Shown: in pieces, positions 9,703 to 22,756 of the stretch
How the letters are laid out: every line of letters starts with the position of its first letter
Numbering within the stretch: the first letter of the stretch is position 1
Assembly: GCA_019722365.1 (NCBI GenBank)
Contig: JADFUC010000954.1
Location: 3,100,001-3,164,000, forward strand
Origin: Lithospermum erythrorhizon
Taxonomy: Eukaryota; Streptophyta; Magnoliopsida; Boraginales; Boraginaceae
Direction: 5' to 3'
Length of the DNA: 64,000 nt
The notes under the pieces: model-generated
The model's database searches: none
What the model saw: the letters and a program-made list of their open reading frames with translations, nothing else
What the model was told of the DNA's origin: nothing
Program-made: the position numbers and the translations under genes

Positions 9703-12700
9703 AAAGAAGGCAGAATTTTAGATAAATTAGTATTATTTAGATTAATGATTATTCAAGTAACTATATATATTTAGAGGGAAGATCTGATTTTGGTATACTT
9801 CTTTTGGCTAAGATAAAATTTGTGACTTTTGGGCTTTTAAGTTATTATTAATGTAAACAAAACAGATTAGTATATATAATTCGGTTTTTTTAATAAGGTC
9901 CTCGTACATAATGCTGCGAAGAAAACGAAAATAATAGTTTAAATATATTTAATAAATATTTCATATCAAAATTCAGATGCAAATTTTGTATCAAATATTT
10001 TTTTTAATTAACACCTTAACTTATTTTAATTGTTCATATCCACATTATAAAAAACATGGAGCCTAAAGTTTATTTGACGAGCTCAAGTCAACGGTGGGGT
10101 AATAGTGACTAAAAGTTTATATAAAAACTTCCATATTAAAAGATTATAAAACTTAAGTGAGTTTATAAGGTGTTATTTCTCCTATCATAGACATGTACGC
10201 AGTATGAATAAATAAAAAAATGAAAAATTCAGATTGACATGTGCAATCAATTAATTGGGTCCATGAAGTGATGAAGGATTGAAAAAAGCGTTCTATTTAT
10301 ATCTTTAAATTATGTAGAGATGAAATTGCAAGCCACTGATCAGTGATGATTGTTTTCTTTTTAAACTATACTTAATAATGTAATTACGTTTACTATATAT
10401 CTGAATCTATATGAAGATTGAGAATATTCAGCATCATATATACTAAGGAGTAGTAATAAGCGATCAGTTACACTACAAGAGGGCATGTAAAAACTCTTAT
10501 ATTGAAAGATTATGAAACTGCAAAAAATGAGTTTATAAGTTCATGGATTAATCCTCATATTACCATTCATATTATTAATTAATTTTAGAATGTAGTCAAG
10601 GGCACTAAATGTTCCAATATTATATGTTGTCTCTGTAATTAATTAATTAAAAAGATGTTTGATTCTAACTTAGATTTGCTTATTTGAAGACACTCATTAT
10701 TTCACCCTTAAAAACCAATTTATCATGTATGAAATAGCTTATGACCTTATTAACTCAAATGTTATATTTTATTCAATCAATACTGGAGTAATTTTTCAAT
10801 AATTACAACTGCAGCAAGTTAATCGACGTTATTCGTCAGCTGACATATAATGCCTGATGCGAATATCTATAGGCCATTTGGCCTCTAAAGTTTCACATAG
10901 TCGCATATTATAATAATAACTTGATTTTAAAAAAATTGTCATACGTTAAAGTTTTTAAACTTGATAGAACGAACTAATTCACAACAATTATTTTGATATT
11001 ACAAATCATAGATTCGACCACCCACCATGTCTAGTACAGTAGGGAGGAGTTGGGTCTATAACCTAAAGCAGACTTCCATTATCAGTTTATTATATATCAT
11101 CAACTCTACATGCCTCATAAAAGTCTTGTTCAGCAAGGCTAACTTTTAAACCCTTCCCCAGTTAAAGAGAATCCCAATTATAGTCTCATCTATATTATGA
11201 CAGAGTGAGAAGGTTCCCTCTCCTCACATATTTAGAGAAGAAATCTCACCACGCTAAAACCAGAAAGAGAAAAGAATTTGATTTCACTGGTTCATCAAGC
11301 TATCTTGGGTCAGAGCTTAATATTATCCAGAACGCATAGTCCAGCACTCAGGTGAATCGGCAAGAATATCATGAACCACGAATTTGAAGTCCGGATCGAT
11401 CAATGATAGTTACCTTTATTACATTAATTTAGAAACACATCCAATAAACATTTGATAATAAACTGAACAATTATCTCATAAAATAATATGATTTTCATGA
11501 ATAAAGAATTGATAATTAATTCTTATGGTACGTCTAAGTCGGAAAGTGTTTGATTTAGAGCAACCTATAAAAACCATGTGATGATGGAATTTATAGTCTC
11601 TAACTCTTGTTTAGTAATTCATGAAATTTATCTAATTTAAATTTTAAAGTTGAGATCAATTATTTAATACTAATTAAAATGTGTACATTTCTAAAAATAT
11701 ATTCCATCCGTTTCCTTGAATTGCCTTTCTAATCATTTACATAAAATATTTAATAAAAATGTCAAAAAAGAGGGTTTAAATATAAAACTGTTCAATTATA
11801 TAACATGGTTTGGATAATTTAATAACAAAAAGTACATTGAAAATGTAAAAATAATTTTCTATGCTAGAAGGACAAATATTTTAAATAAAAACACAAGAAG
11901 ATAGAAACGGTTATATATTGTAAATTAGAACTAATATTCAAAGAGTCATATCAACATATAAATGGAGGGGAGCATTAGATTGATTTACATGAGAGGAAAT
12001 TAAAAGAAATATATGAAGACCTTAACTCATTAATTAATAATAAAAGAGACCAAACACTAAATTGGTTGTGTTTGATGCACAAGAGAATGTCTAAATAAGG
12101 TTGTATCTATACAATTAGCTAGTTAACTATCTAATAAGAATCATATAAAAACCTATCAGTGATTCCAGAATTAATATGTGATCATAAAATGATATAATCA
12201 TTAAAAATTCAGAGAGTATTAAATAACCAAATTATTTATAAACAACCAGAACAGTTTTATATATTTTTATATCATTATTCATATACACACTAAGAAATGA
12301 GTTTATACTATGTCTTGAATAGTCATTATATTCACTGTTACAAATGAAAGTTATTTAAAGGAAACAGTGAATTAAATTAAGAAGAGACTTTATGTAATGC
12401 ATACTAATAGAACACATGTCTATCAATTTTCATTAATCTTTTATATGTATTCAATTTCAATGTAAAAATAATACACATTACCAAGAAAAAAATGTACCAA
12501 AATTATTCTATGCACCTAATTAACGTTGCATCAAAATTGTTAATAAATCTGATATATACCAGATATCAAAACAAAAAATAAGCTTATATATATCAATGAC
12601 ATTAATGAATTTTTTGAAGAAATAGTACGACATCTAAAAATGTACAAAAAAAAAAAATATCATCATCACTAATATATATTCCTCCATCTCACAACGTTTT

Positions 12701-13254
12701 GACTATCTAAATTTAACGCACATAAATTGCTGGAGCGACTATCATAAGTTATCTGATTCAACTAGCTAATTTAATGATATAAAAAGAAGAAAGAGCAGAA
12801 TAATCAACGACCCTCATCTGTTGTAAATGAAAGTGATAGCATGAAAAGAGCATTGAAAATAAAAATTTACACAAGCGACAAAAAAGCGAATAATAAATAT
12901 TTCAAAAGGAGAACTGCTTATTTTCATTACACTACTAATTTTTCTTTGAAAAATCAAAAGTTAGGAGTTATTAGGAACATTACTTCTCTCTTGTTTGACG
13001 CTTTTCGTATATATACTGGCTGCAACTTTGACTATCAATTATTTTTACACTATAATACCAAAAAATTATAAGAAAATAATATTATGAAACTATTTTCAAA
13101 GATGAATATAATGATATTAAATAATAAATAATTAGTCATTAATGGTCAAAGTTTCCCACATTGATTTACGAAACGCCAAATAAAAATGGAGGCAGAAGAC
13201 AATTTGTTCATCCACGATATTATCAATCAAACGAATTATCAAGACATTATTACT
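9703..13254. other. AT-rich intergenic stretch, no gene recognised
   Basis: The missing first GLR exon should lie here on the minus strand, but I see no signal peptide or ATD start. Two copies of a short phrase, about 10118-10172 and 10490-10545 (both containing 'aaagattat.aaact' and 'gagtttataag'), form dispersed direct repeats. Open frames in this region, such as 12841-13071, have AT-driven composition and no recognisable domain. Confidence 0.5.
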
Positions 13255-14060
13255 ATGGGGAATGATAAGCATCACATACGTTTGACATATATATACTTTA
13301 TAATCGTCACAAGATTTTTAATTAACTTTATTTATTTATCTCCAGTGCATGTTTAATGACTCAAAGATATGCATTGAATAACACAATTATATTTGCTCAA
13401 TTTTACATGTATAACTTTCATGATTCAATTCACAAGAATACAAGTTATATATATTATATTAATTTGATATCTTCTATCCATGTCATTTTTTAACTTTTAG
13501 TAAATTGTTAAAGGAATAATAATATATTTTATGTAGAAATATTGTTGTTATTATTATTATTATAATACAGTTAAATAACCATATATTTTTGTAATATTAT
13601 TTATTATTTATGAACGTTATTATTAATATACATAATATTTATTATATTATTATTATTATTATTATTATTATAATAGGTATATACTTTTTAAATCATACTA
13701 ATTTAACCGACATAAAAATAAATAATTCGATGATGATACTATATTGATGATCAATTCATCAATATATTTAGTTAGAGGACATCAAATTGTTAAAGTAATA
13801 TTTTTATCTCTCTATGGACATTTCAGTTTGGTATAGTATCTCTCTATGGACATCGTATTTTATTTTAATTTTTCATATTATATTTAAAAAGTTATTTATG
13901 ATCAAAGTATCCGTCTAAATATTAATTCGAAAAAATTCAAAGGAGTGTGTTTACACGCTTGTAACGATTTTCTAATTAAACACAAAAATACATCAAATAT
14001 TCGGTAAAATCATTTATAGATCGTGACTTATTTTGCATTAGTATTATAAAATAGTATAAT
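13255..14060. repeat. Segmental repeat, copy 1
   Basis: Blocks here recur in the same order and orientation at 42590-43840. Examples are 'gacatatatatactttataat' (13287 and 42619), 'tttatttatctcc' plus 'gtttaatg', 'ataaataattcgat', 'atttagt.ga', and 'tttggtata' with 'tctatggacat'. The region includes a (TTA)n/(ATT)n microsatellite at about 13543-13680. Divergence is considerable but the collinear order is clear. No coding content is visible, so it may be a non-coding transposon. Confidence 0.65.
13543..13680. repeat. (TTA)n-rich microsatellite region
   Basis: It holds several TTA/ATT runs separated by AT-rich DNA, the longest near 13645-13672. It is the position equivalent to the microsatellite at 43370-43440 in the second copy of the segmental repeat. 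Confidence 0.8.
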
Positions 14061-15479
14061 TTGTATTTTTATCACTTAATAACAAAACTGAACAAAAAAT
14101 TTAGCAAACTATAACTTTCCATAGAATTGATAGATAAAAATATAAACTGAAAATAACTAAAAACAACCGTTCATAAAATATTTATTTTATATCGACGATG
14201 AAACGGTTGTTAGAAAACACTTTTATCAAATACTCAGATTAGACTAATCATGAAATCCTAAGTTCAAAATCCAAATTCAGTTTGAAATTTTTATTGCAGT
14301 AATTAAATTACATTTGTCAGATTATTATACATTAGCATTGTCAAACCACTACTATTCCTTGTTACTTAGAATCTCCACCCAACATGACTCTATAAAGACC
14401 TTCCATGGAAATTATTGTATAAATATACATTTATTTAATGTTCAATGTCTGTTACTTGCTCAGCTGATTCTTAGTACGTTTTTTCTTTGCCACTTGGTAA
14501 TAGTTTTGACTTTATTGCCACCTCTGTGGGTTAGCTTGACTGAAGCCAATAGCTTTGATTTATTGCCACCTAGCATTGATTTAATTCTATGACTAAACAC
14601 CACCTAATAAGTCAGCTGGGAGACACACAGAGAACTGTTTGAATATTGATATTTCACAGTTACAAAGTAGAAATGAAGTTTGACAGACAGATCATAATCC
14701 ATCAGACTTTATGATGCCTTTAACACCAGAATGATTAATTAGAGATATGGGAGAATAATAAAATGGTATTGAGTTGTGTGTGCTTTTAGTGCGTAGAATA
14801 GCATTAGAAACCCTGATAACTTTTTATCACGGTTTTTTCATAAGAAACTGCTACTATTCTCCGGGTTTTATTCCTATTACCATGGATTTTAAATTATTCA
14901 GATGGATGTAAGTTGTCTCAAGGAGGAGACTACTCCCCGTGGATTGCGGAGGAGGATCCTCATTGCCTGAAAAATTTGCTATACTAAAAGAAAAGAAAAG
15001 AAAGAAAAGGTCTAACTGCCTCGTCAGATTACCGATCGATTTCGATCTTGAATCGACCTAGATCGTTCCTTCCAGGCCGATTTAGCGGTCATCAAAAATT
15101 TCAAACTACTTCGACAGCAGTTCTTTAACTAGTTGTTTACGCTTTCGAAAAGATAAGAACTTACGAACTTACAAAGCGGATCGCTTATACATGAGAACTC
15201 ATATATTCTTCATGATTTGAGCGAATATAAACATGCCACATCATATACACAATAATGGAGTTTATATCAAAGCTATATTTAGAGTTTATGTTTATTTAAA
15301 TTAAGAAAATTAGAGAATTACCATTTTGCTGTTTTAAAGTTCCTACACAAATCATATCTTCTCTTCATTAATACACCTTTAAATTTCTTTGTTTATCCAC
15401 CAATACAATTTTCAGATGCATGTAAAATATTGTATTTAGTGGTTACTGTTTCAGGATCCGCTTGTCATTGTCGAGACTT
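14061..15479. other. Intergenic, no gene recognised
   Basis: I see no domain or splice-supported gene. The 92-residue frame at 14314-14592 is hydrophobic by composition and unrecognised. From about 14870 the base composition rises in GC, so the 5' end of the LINE may extend further left than the 15480 I assign. Confidence 0.4.
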
Positions 15480-15601
15480 AGTAGTATCTTATTTGTAATT
15501 TTACCAAATAGTATTTCCTTCAAAGATTCATGGGCGTCCATGCCCACAGTGGACGGCCATTAGTATTCAAGGTTTTTGTTTAGTGACAAAAGACTGGAAC
15601 T

Positions 15602-16060
15602 GTGAAGGGTAAACGCCGCGGTGTTCGAGGGCCTATTTTTCATGTTCCTTCCTCCACTAGCCATAGACAGAGTCATCGTGCTGTGGTCCATGGTGTTTTC
15701 ACAACAACGATTATGATCGCATGGTCGCTGGAGTTGGGATCCACTGACGCTGATTTCGACGGTTGTATGCTCGGATTCATCCGGTGTCCGATCTGCAAAC
15801 GATTATTATAGATTGTCGCATTTGAAAACCAAGCAATGTCATGTTAATAATGTGAATCCGAGGATCGACAAACAAGTGGAAGAAGTTTCGTGCTCAAAGC
15901 ATCGTCATGCATCTACGCACCTATTCGTCGTGGACTTATCACCTCGAAAGTCATTGGAAATGGTCATAAGGTTATCTCGCCGCATGAAAGGTTACCAAAT
16001 ATATGTTTTCATCATGTAAGATTCGGCATCCTATTAAGAGCGTCCGGAGTTGGGCTCCGG
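15602..16060 (+). pseudogene. LINE ORF1 remnant (DUF4283/zinc-knuckle type)
   Basis: Recognisable pieces are APIRRGLI and GNGHKVIS, then ERLPNICFHH...RFG, the segment before and into the CCHC knuckle of plant LINE ORF1 proteins. Knuckle cysteines after the first are lost by frameshift. ORF1 proteins bind the element's RNA. Confidence 0.6.
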
Positions 16061-16680
16061 TCGAAGTCAACAACTGTCATTGCTTATGGCCTACAATCAG
16101 GCCCTTCTGAGAAGTCATGCCTGAGTTCAAGAATTGAGGGAGACAAGTGGAATCATATCTTCTAATCGTGGCGAATATGGTCAATTTGGTGTTAAATATT
16201 CTTCGGTTTCACTGAAATTACAGGGGCGGTTACCACCCAAGTCAAAATTAGTAATCTGGATTGGTGGGCTAACGCATGCAATAATTCAAAACCCCGATCC
16301 GTTACCTCTGTGGATAACGTCAATCCTCTTATTTGTAGCCTCCCACTCATTAAGGCTACATATATTTGGAGTTAAATGGGTCCTCTTCCAAGAAAATAAC
16401 TTCCACCCCAACACATCCTAATGGTTTCCAAATTAACACTTAATGGTCCTAAGGAGGCCCCTCACCTTTCAAATTTCAATCATCATTTGGCTCCAGACAC
16501 AATAGCAAAGTTAAGCCAAGTAGCTTTCATTCGAGAAAACCTCATCATCCTTAACGACTATAAGCTCTTCTTCATCCACAGTAAAACCAACTCTTCTTTC
16601 TAATGCCGTAATGAATGTTTCTTCTTCTGACCTATCGCTAAGCAAATTTCCTTCAAGTAGATCACAAATGGAAAATTTAA

Positions 16681-17400
16681 GATGAAATTGTCGGGCTTAG
16701 TAACCTCGGGCATTGCTCATCATGTGCTCGGTGAACTCCAATGTTTAGCCCGTTTTGCTCACCAAACTTTAAACGGAACGGATATTTGTTTGATGAGTAA
16801 CTAGCAGAGTGGGGTTTCGCACTTTTTTGGCCACGACATCGATGTAAATAATAATGTCATTTTCAGACTATATCGGTGTAATGAGAAGTTTTTACAAGCC
16901 ACCAGAAACTTCTAAGCACAAATTGTCGCTGGACCTTCTTCGACATATCGATAGCTCGAGTCAATTACCTACTATGATAATTGTGATTTCAAACCGCTAA
17001 TTTAGCAGTCTCCCCATAGCGTGGTTCGACCACTCTGCCAAATTAAGGTTTATTGTTGTCGATCGCTGGGATGGTTGATATCAACATTTAATGAATGGCC
17101 GATATCGACGCAAGCGGTTACCCCTTCACGCCAGCGTAACAATTTTATTTTCACATTCTATCCGAGTCGGATCAGATGTGGGCCAACTAGAAAAGAAATG
17201 TTTTATTTACAAAGGTCAATTACTTTTTCAGATCACCTGATCATATTCCTTTCTCTTACTGCTCGGCACTGTATAGGGATTTCCAAATCTAAACTCAGTT
17301 TAGACGACAAGAGTTGGTGCCCTGTGTATGAAGATAAGAAATGTGTTTTTCAGAAGCCTAACCGCATCATCAGGTGCGCGTGATCCCAGATCGGGTTAAT
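16681..17400 (+). pseudogene. LINE endonuclease-domain remnant
   Basis: It begins MKLSGLVTSG where LINE ORF2 usually starts MKxLSWNCRGLGN. Later blocks in other frames recall METK and the region around FSDHLIIFLSL, the SDHxP motif of exonuclease/endonuclease/phosphatase enzymes. The aspartate and histidine of SDH are present, but the reading frame is broken several times. Confidence 0.65.
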
Positions 17401-17579
17401 GGCATCCGCCGAGTCGACCGGGTCTTCTCAACGGAAGAGCTGTACTTCTCGAACACGTATTTGAAGCAACAAGAGTCGACATCGCTTTCAGCGGATCATC
17501 ACAGATGCCTCCAAAATGTGTGCTATACAACTCGTTAAGGAGAGATGGATAAAATGCACGGTAATTCAATGATCATTCA

Positions 17580-18950
17580 AGAAAAGAAGAGTTATTCGAA
17601 ATTGGTGCAGCCGACTGAATACTACATATTTTCATGCCTTTCTAAAGACAGGGCAAACACAACTTGATTTCATCTTTCGATGATAGGGCGCGCTGGATAC
17701 ACGACATCCGTGGAATACATTATTTGATGCGACGCTCTATCAATACCTTTCACATCACAATCAGCCTACACCCCTGCTGGGCACATTGCACTGATACTGA
17801 CGTATAGCGGATCTCAATATTTTGTTTAAGGAGGAGCAACACAACCCGCTTTCAATAAAGGGTAAACTAACACTGGCTCATTAGTTTTGTTCTTTCACTT
17901 CATTTGATACGCGGGTCAAGACATTACACAAATAATGGTTCTAATTGGGCCAATAATGGAGAGTTTTTGCCTAAGTCTAATTTTACTCCCTTTGCCTCTA
18001 TTAGCTATGCACTTCCTCCGATCACATTAGTCTCAATTTAGGCCATATTATGTGTAATATTTCGGCAAAGATCGCTGCAAAGTCAGTTTCATTAGATTAG
18101 TCTTTCTTCCCGACCTACATTATTCCCAAATTCTAGAAAGGCTTTTGTTCCTCTGCCGAGGCTCATCATTGATAATGTTTTATGGCATATTTTATAGATT
18201 TCACTTTTATAAAGAATCAGAGAGACAATTATTTATGTCCATTGCCTGAAAATTATGAAAGTATAATAATTGAAATGGATGTTTTAGACGCTTTCAAACC
18301 GGGTTTCAACCAACACTAGTCAAGATCATGGATTATGTTACTTCAAAGACGAGTTCTTACTTAATAATGGTAATCGACGGATTTTTAAACCAGTGAGTGG
18401 AAACCAGGTAGTGGATCCTCTATCCCCTCTTATCTATTTATTATATGTACCTGAGAGGGCTTATCGCGCTTTATTAAAGAAGCAGTCCTGTGGGACATAG
18501 CAAATAAGCCAATGAAATGGGATTCTCTCACATCCGCTCTTCACAATATATTTCTTTGGGGAAGCGTAAATTATCTTAGAAGCCTGGCTTAAGGCTATTT
18601 TCAAGTAAGATGAGGACCCGGTCCGCTAACTGGTGAATGCTGTCCGTAAGTCCTCAATCAAGCTACCCCAATGGTAATGAATCAACTAAAACCGCTAATC
18701 TCTCCAACATCCCGGGATCCCAAGGAAAGTATCCGCTTATCTATCGCTGGGCTTCTAAGGAACAATTTTTTACCATCTATGTGTTCATAAGATGTCTCCT
18801 GACTGGTGCCTCATGCTAATTTCTTTCTGCAGAAAGGAAGTTTCATTACCTGGCATGATACATGAAGCGCTTGCCGCCATACAAATTTATAAGAAACTAC
18901 ACTCGCTTCAGCTAACTATTACGGGAAGTTGATAAGATATCCAGTTAAGG
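17580..18950 (+). pseudogene. LINE reverse-transcriptase remnant
   Basis: Ordered plant-LINE RT blocks occur in mixed frames. They are the NTxxFHA-like block at 17610-17640, the IxPNxxAFVPxRxIxDN block near 18120-18175, a DPLSPxLYLLY block near 18415-18455, and GKYxLIxRxASKEQFF near 18725-18770. The FADD catalytic box itself could not be found, which suggests deletion between 18480 and 18640. Confidence 0.75.
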
Positions 18951-19190
18951 TCAAGTTTCCATCAAACGAAGGCCCGTGATTGATCAAGAACCTTTTACAT
19001 GTGAGACATATATGGTGTTTTGGCCATCGATCAGCCCCGAATAGGCTTAGGCTATCTTAGTGGCATGGCCCTTTTGTTCTTGATCAGCTATCGTCTGGTT
19101 GTCTCCTGCTTAGAATCTTTAACATTTTCAACCGGTTTGTATTGATTTCCAACTTTAATGATTAATATTATCGCTTATTAACAAAAAAAA

Positions 19191-19589
19191 GAGGCGATGG
19201 AAGTACAAGACATTTTTTTTTGTCCTCGCACTCATTAACGCGATAGCTCGGGAGCAACGCATGCCCAACGGATATAACGCCCGTCCGGGTTAAAATTGAA
19301 ATGCGAACGAGCGTTATGCCTGCTTAAAATACGACGCATCTGCAATATGTTCGCTCGCAAAAAATGCAGCGGGAGTCGATACCTCGTGGTCTAGTAATGC
19401 TAGGAATTAGGCTTTGCCACTTTAGCGCACCTCAACGTGATACGCCAAGGCTTTCCTTCCATCGAATTCACCGTATATCTCTCATCTCAGGTGCAAGGAA
19501 TAAATTTTGTAGGTCTCTTTTCCGTTTCTTTCTATTTTCGGGATTATAAAATTCTACCACCTTCTAAAAAGTATGCAAAAATATATAGG
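19191..19589. other. Short GC-richer segment, unassigned
   Basis: This CpG-containing stretch lies between the LINE 3' end and LTR-like copy A. The frame at 19364-19549 is short and unrecognised. I cannot say whether it belongs to either neighbour. Confidence 0.35.
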
Positions 19590-20870
19590 TTCAAGCGAGA
19601 TATAAAAAAGAATTAATAATACTCCTATTAAACTAATATTAACATAATCAGATAGTCAAATTTTAATTAATTTTAATTAATAAAATTCATTTTTATGGAT
19701 TTATTAATTGATCATTAACCGAATCACACGACACATTTAGGTTCAATTCAAGCCTTCAATTAAATCAAGTCGAGAGAAAATAATAGGTTCCCGGGATTCA
19801 AGAACTCGAGACATTTTTGTGTTAAAATTAGGGTTCTACATTAAATAAACCTAATTTTAAACCTGTGGTTTCCGAAAGACGCTGAAATTTCAAATTGTTA
19901 ATATGGAATATCGGGGTCAATAAATAAATTTATTTTTTTTTACCTAAAACCTTAAAATAGGCGCCCAACACCTATTCTCTCTGAGAATAATATGCAAAAT
20001 AACCGATAGCCCAGATTACGCTAAATAAATCCTGCCAAGATTACGATCTAATTAAATGAATCGACTAATCAATCAGTCTTAAGCCTATAAATACCCCATA
20101 TTTTCGAAAATAATATCATGTTTCAAGGGAAGGAAGAGAAAAGCCTGGGCGTGAAAGCTTGGTAAAAGTTCTCCAAGAAGAAGATCAAGAGAGCACCTCT
20201 GTATCCCCAACTTGAAGATCAGTAATAAGACCTGGTGACACCCTCGAAGACCAACCAGCGCCTAAAGCCACCAAAAGAAGGCGGGCAATCCGAATTCGAT
20301 CAAGTAAAGTCGTCCATCCCCACCCACCGCAGGAGCACGCTTACCGACGCTTCCTTCACTACATCAATCCAGAGAGGATCACTGGCTGCTCTTCACTCCT
20401 GAAGAGAAAGAGATCGACTATCCTACAAATTGATTTAAGCCGAAGCCGCCCATTCACCTCAAGCCAAATCAAAGAAAGAGGGAAAACGACGCCAAAACCC
20501 CCCGCTCTACATCCATCATTGTAAGGCTGGGCGAAGCCTATGCCCCTCATTGGCCATGAACCCAACCCCAAGTGTTCATCCAAGTCCCAATTGCAAGACA
20601 TATCCATATCCACAGGTCAAGCATCCACCGCCTGCCATATCCAAGTCGTCCGACTCACCTCACCATCCCATCAGAATCCAATCGTCGGTATGCTCAAGCC
20701 CTCCATCCACCATATCCAAATATCTGCCTCCAAGACAACAATTTAAGTTCACAACTATATTGGATGAAGGCCAAGCCAAGACTCCTTTGCCGGGACTATC
20801 TAAGCCATATACTTATGGGACACAACATATCGCAGTGAGTAGTGCAAGACTAGACTAATAAATGAACCAA
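19590..20870 (+). repeat. LTR-like repeat family, copy A
   Basis: Its sequence aligns in inverted orientation with 58790-60190 over nearly the whole length and with 44270-46201 in part. Shared landmarks, in this copy's orientation, are 'aaaattcattttTATGGATTTATTAA' (split here), 'ttcccgggattcaag', 'ttaaaattagggtt', 'ctttcggaaacc' (reversed), 'ggcgcc', then CCTATAAATACCCC at 20091. After that comes a transcribed-like segment with 'ccaacttgaagatca' and 'gcgcctaaagccaccaa'. The TATA box followed by an R/U5-like stretch suggests an LTR, probably gypsy-type by analogy. No internal gag/pol is seen on either side, so this may be a solo LTR. Confidence 0.68.
20089..20102 (+). promoter_or_regulatory. 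Candidate LTR promoter (TATA box) in copy A
   Basis: CCTATAAATACCCC lies here. The reverse complement, at the same relative place, occurs at 45503-45518 in copy B, and a degraded form occurs near 59716 in copy C. Conservation in otherwise diverged copies supports a functional promoter in the ancestral LTR. Confidence 0.55.
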
Positions 20871-22756
20871 TCAAGCTGATAAATATTCTTTGTGCCGTGA
20901 GCACTCTTCCCAAAGTATTTTATTTATTCATCAAGACATAAACAATAAAATCTTAATAAATTTATACTTAACGTCTCTATTTAATTAATATTAATCATCA
21001 AATTTATCCTTTATTAATTCCCAAAATAAAATATAGGTAATTTTTGTTGAATAAACATGAAGAATAATATATATTAATAATTTAAGTAATATTATTGATG
21101 TAATTATACTTAAAATAAAATGTACTACAAAATAAAATAAATATTATCCATAAAAGGAACTCATCGTATAAATTGATATTGATTTTATAAAATATTTAAT
21201 TATCGTATTTCATTGCAATCTTTTTCATAAGACGTATATTTAAAGTTAATTGTCACATTAAAGTACATTCAAAAAATAAAAAATATTAATCGAAAAGGAT
21301 CCGGTTTATCGGCACGACTTCAACGATTTCGACTTAACATAAAAATCATTTGATAACGATGATCTGGGACGGAAACCAATATTTTGAAACTTGGTAAATA
21401 ATATATATCCTATCGCGAGAACAAGTAGGTCTATAGCGCAAGTGATTAAGAAACACTCCTACACGAGTCGTGCGAGATAACTCCAATATTTATTGTTATT
21501 TTGGTGTAATGGTTGCTTTTTTTTTTATAATTTTATTTTTTGGTTTTATTCCCGCCGCATATATATTTCAATCTTCGTCCTTCCTCTTTTTTTCATCTTG
21601 ATTCTGTTCCCGCGTTCGATATACATCATCTTTACTAGTTCTTATAAAGTACCTAAATTGGTTCATTATCAACTTAATATTTGAATTCGATAAGATGACA
21701 TCGCAAACTTATTAACTGTTCAAGTCGCGCCGAGTAACGTATAATCCTGCTTGGTCTGGTCCAGTCTGTACGTCACATATATACTTCATATCCATAAATG
21801 TTGATTTGGTCATGATAGAATTGTGGTTGGTGCTAAATATAAACCCAATTATATTATGGAATACATACATACAACGGTCAATACTAACACGGTAATACCA
21901 TACGTTGGTTGGCGTTTTTTTTTACTATGCCCAATCACATTTACTACGTAACTTGAATTAGTACTATTTCTAACAACTAACACTCAACTTTGAAACAGTC
22001 ACATAATGACCCTTCGAAGTTAGGTCTTAATTTTCAATGATATTGCCGAACGGTCACATTAAAGAACCTCTTTCTCACATTCTCGTCTTTAATATCAAAG
22101 TTATGAGTTTAATCACTGATACGCCTTTAATCGATCGCAAATAGAACTATTCTTTTCAGACTTTAATACAAGAAATATCCGCGCGTTCAAACCTATATTC
22201 CCATTAAGAGACGAGAAGTCGCCATACTTAACACTTTCATTCTTTTATCGCTAAGCTCTACTACTCACTTCAATCTATAGTTTTAAGTATTGACATCATA
22301 TATTATTTATTTATTGGACCAATATTTCCAAGAGGGTCCAAATGTTGAGTGGCCCTGTTGAATCATCAGTAATTTGAAACTCCCTAATTCAAAATTGTTG
22401 AATGTTGATGAATGATGACCAAATAATTAAAAGTCAAGCTTCAAGCATATGTTTCTGTTGACTAAATTTAATTAAGAAGCTCAAATTATAAGTGTTTGAC
22501 CTTAGATCAATGTACTGTATGTAGTTATGTAAACTAATACTTTAAATGCATGTGTAACTTTAATAATTAAAAGTTCTATGTCTGGTGATACAGTATATAT
22601 AAAATAATGGCCTGACATAAAACCAAGTAATATCACTATTTTATATCACACATTTAGAGGTTGAATAAAACCCCAGAAATTGACAGTGCCCACAGATTCA
22701 TTGGCTTTTAGCCATGAGCTCATATCATTTTTGAGTTGTCCCCTAAACTATAATAC
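20871..22756. other. Intergenic, repeat-like in part
   Basis: I see no gene. About 21230-21300 repeats a phrase of the segmental repeat ('atttaaagtta' plus 'cattcaaaaaataaaaatattaat', here with one extra A), also found near 43680-43730. A region around 21500-21660 is T-rich with a short hydrophobic frame of no recognisable family. Confidence 0.4.

Larger units (their letters stand above)
15480..19190 (+). mobile_element. Decayed L1-type LINE retrotransposon
   Basis: ORF1, endonuclease and RT parts are in order. At 15970-16050 the sequence matches the end of the LINE ORF1 zinc-knuckle region (RRG, then ERLPNICFHH; the usual form is YERLPxFCYxCGxxGH). At 16681-16795 an MKLSGL start with broken RGLGN-like and METK-like blocks marks the apurinic-type endonuclease. 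FSDHLIIF (near 17228) fits its C-terminal SDH motif. From 17590 come the RT-entry block (like WLxxGDxNTKFFH), the ANR...AFVP.RLIIDNVL block (18090-18170), KMD-like (18275), PLSPLIYLLY (18420-18450) and PGSQGKYPLIYRWASKEQFF (18710-18770). The 3' end has the LINE-like 'atcgcttatta' plus a short A-run ending at 19190. It is full of stops and frameshifts, so inactive. The 5' boundary and target duplication were not found. Confidence 0.82.
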
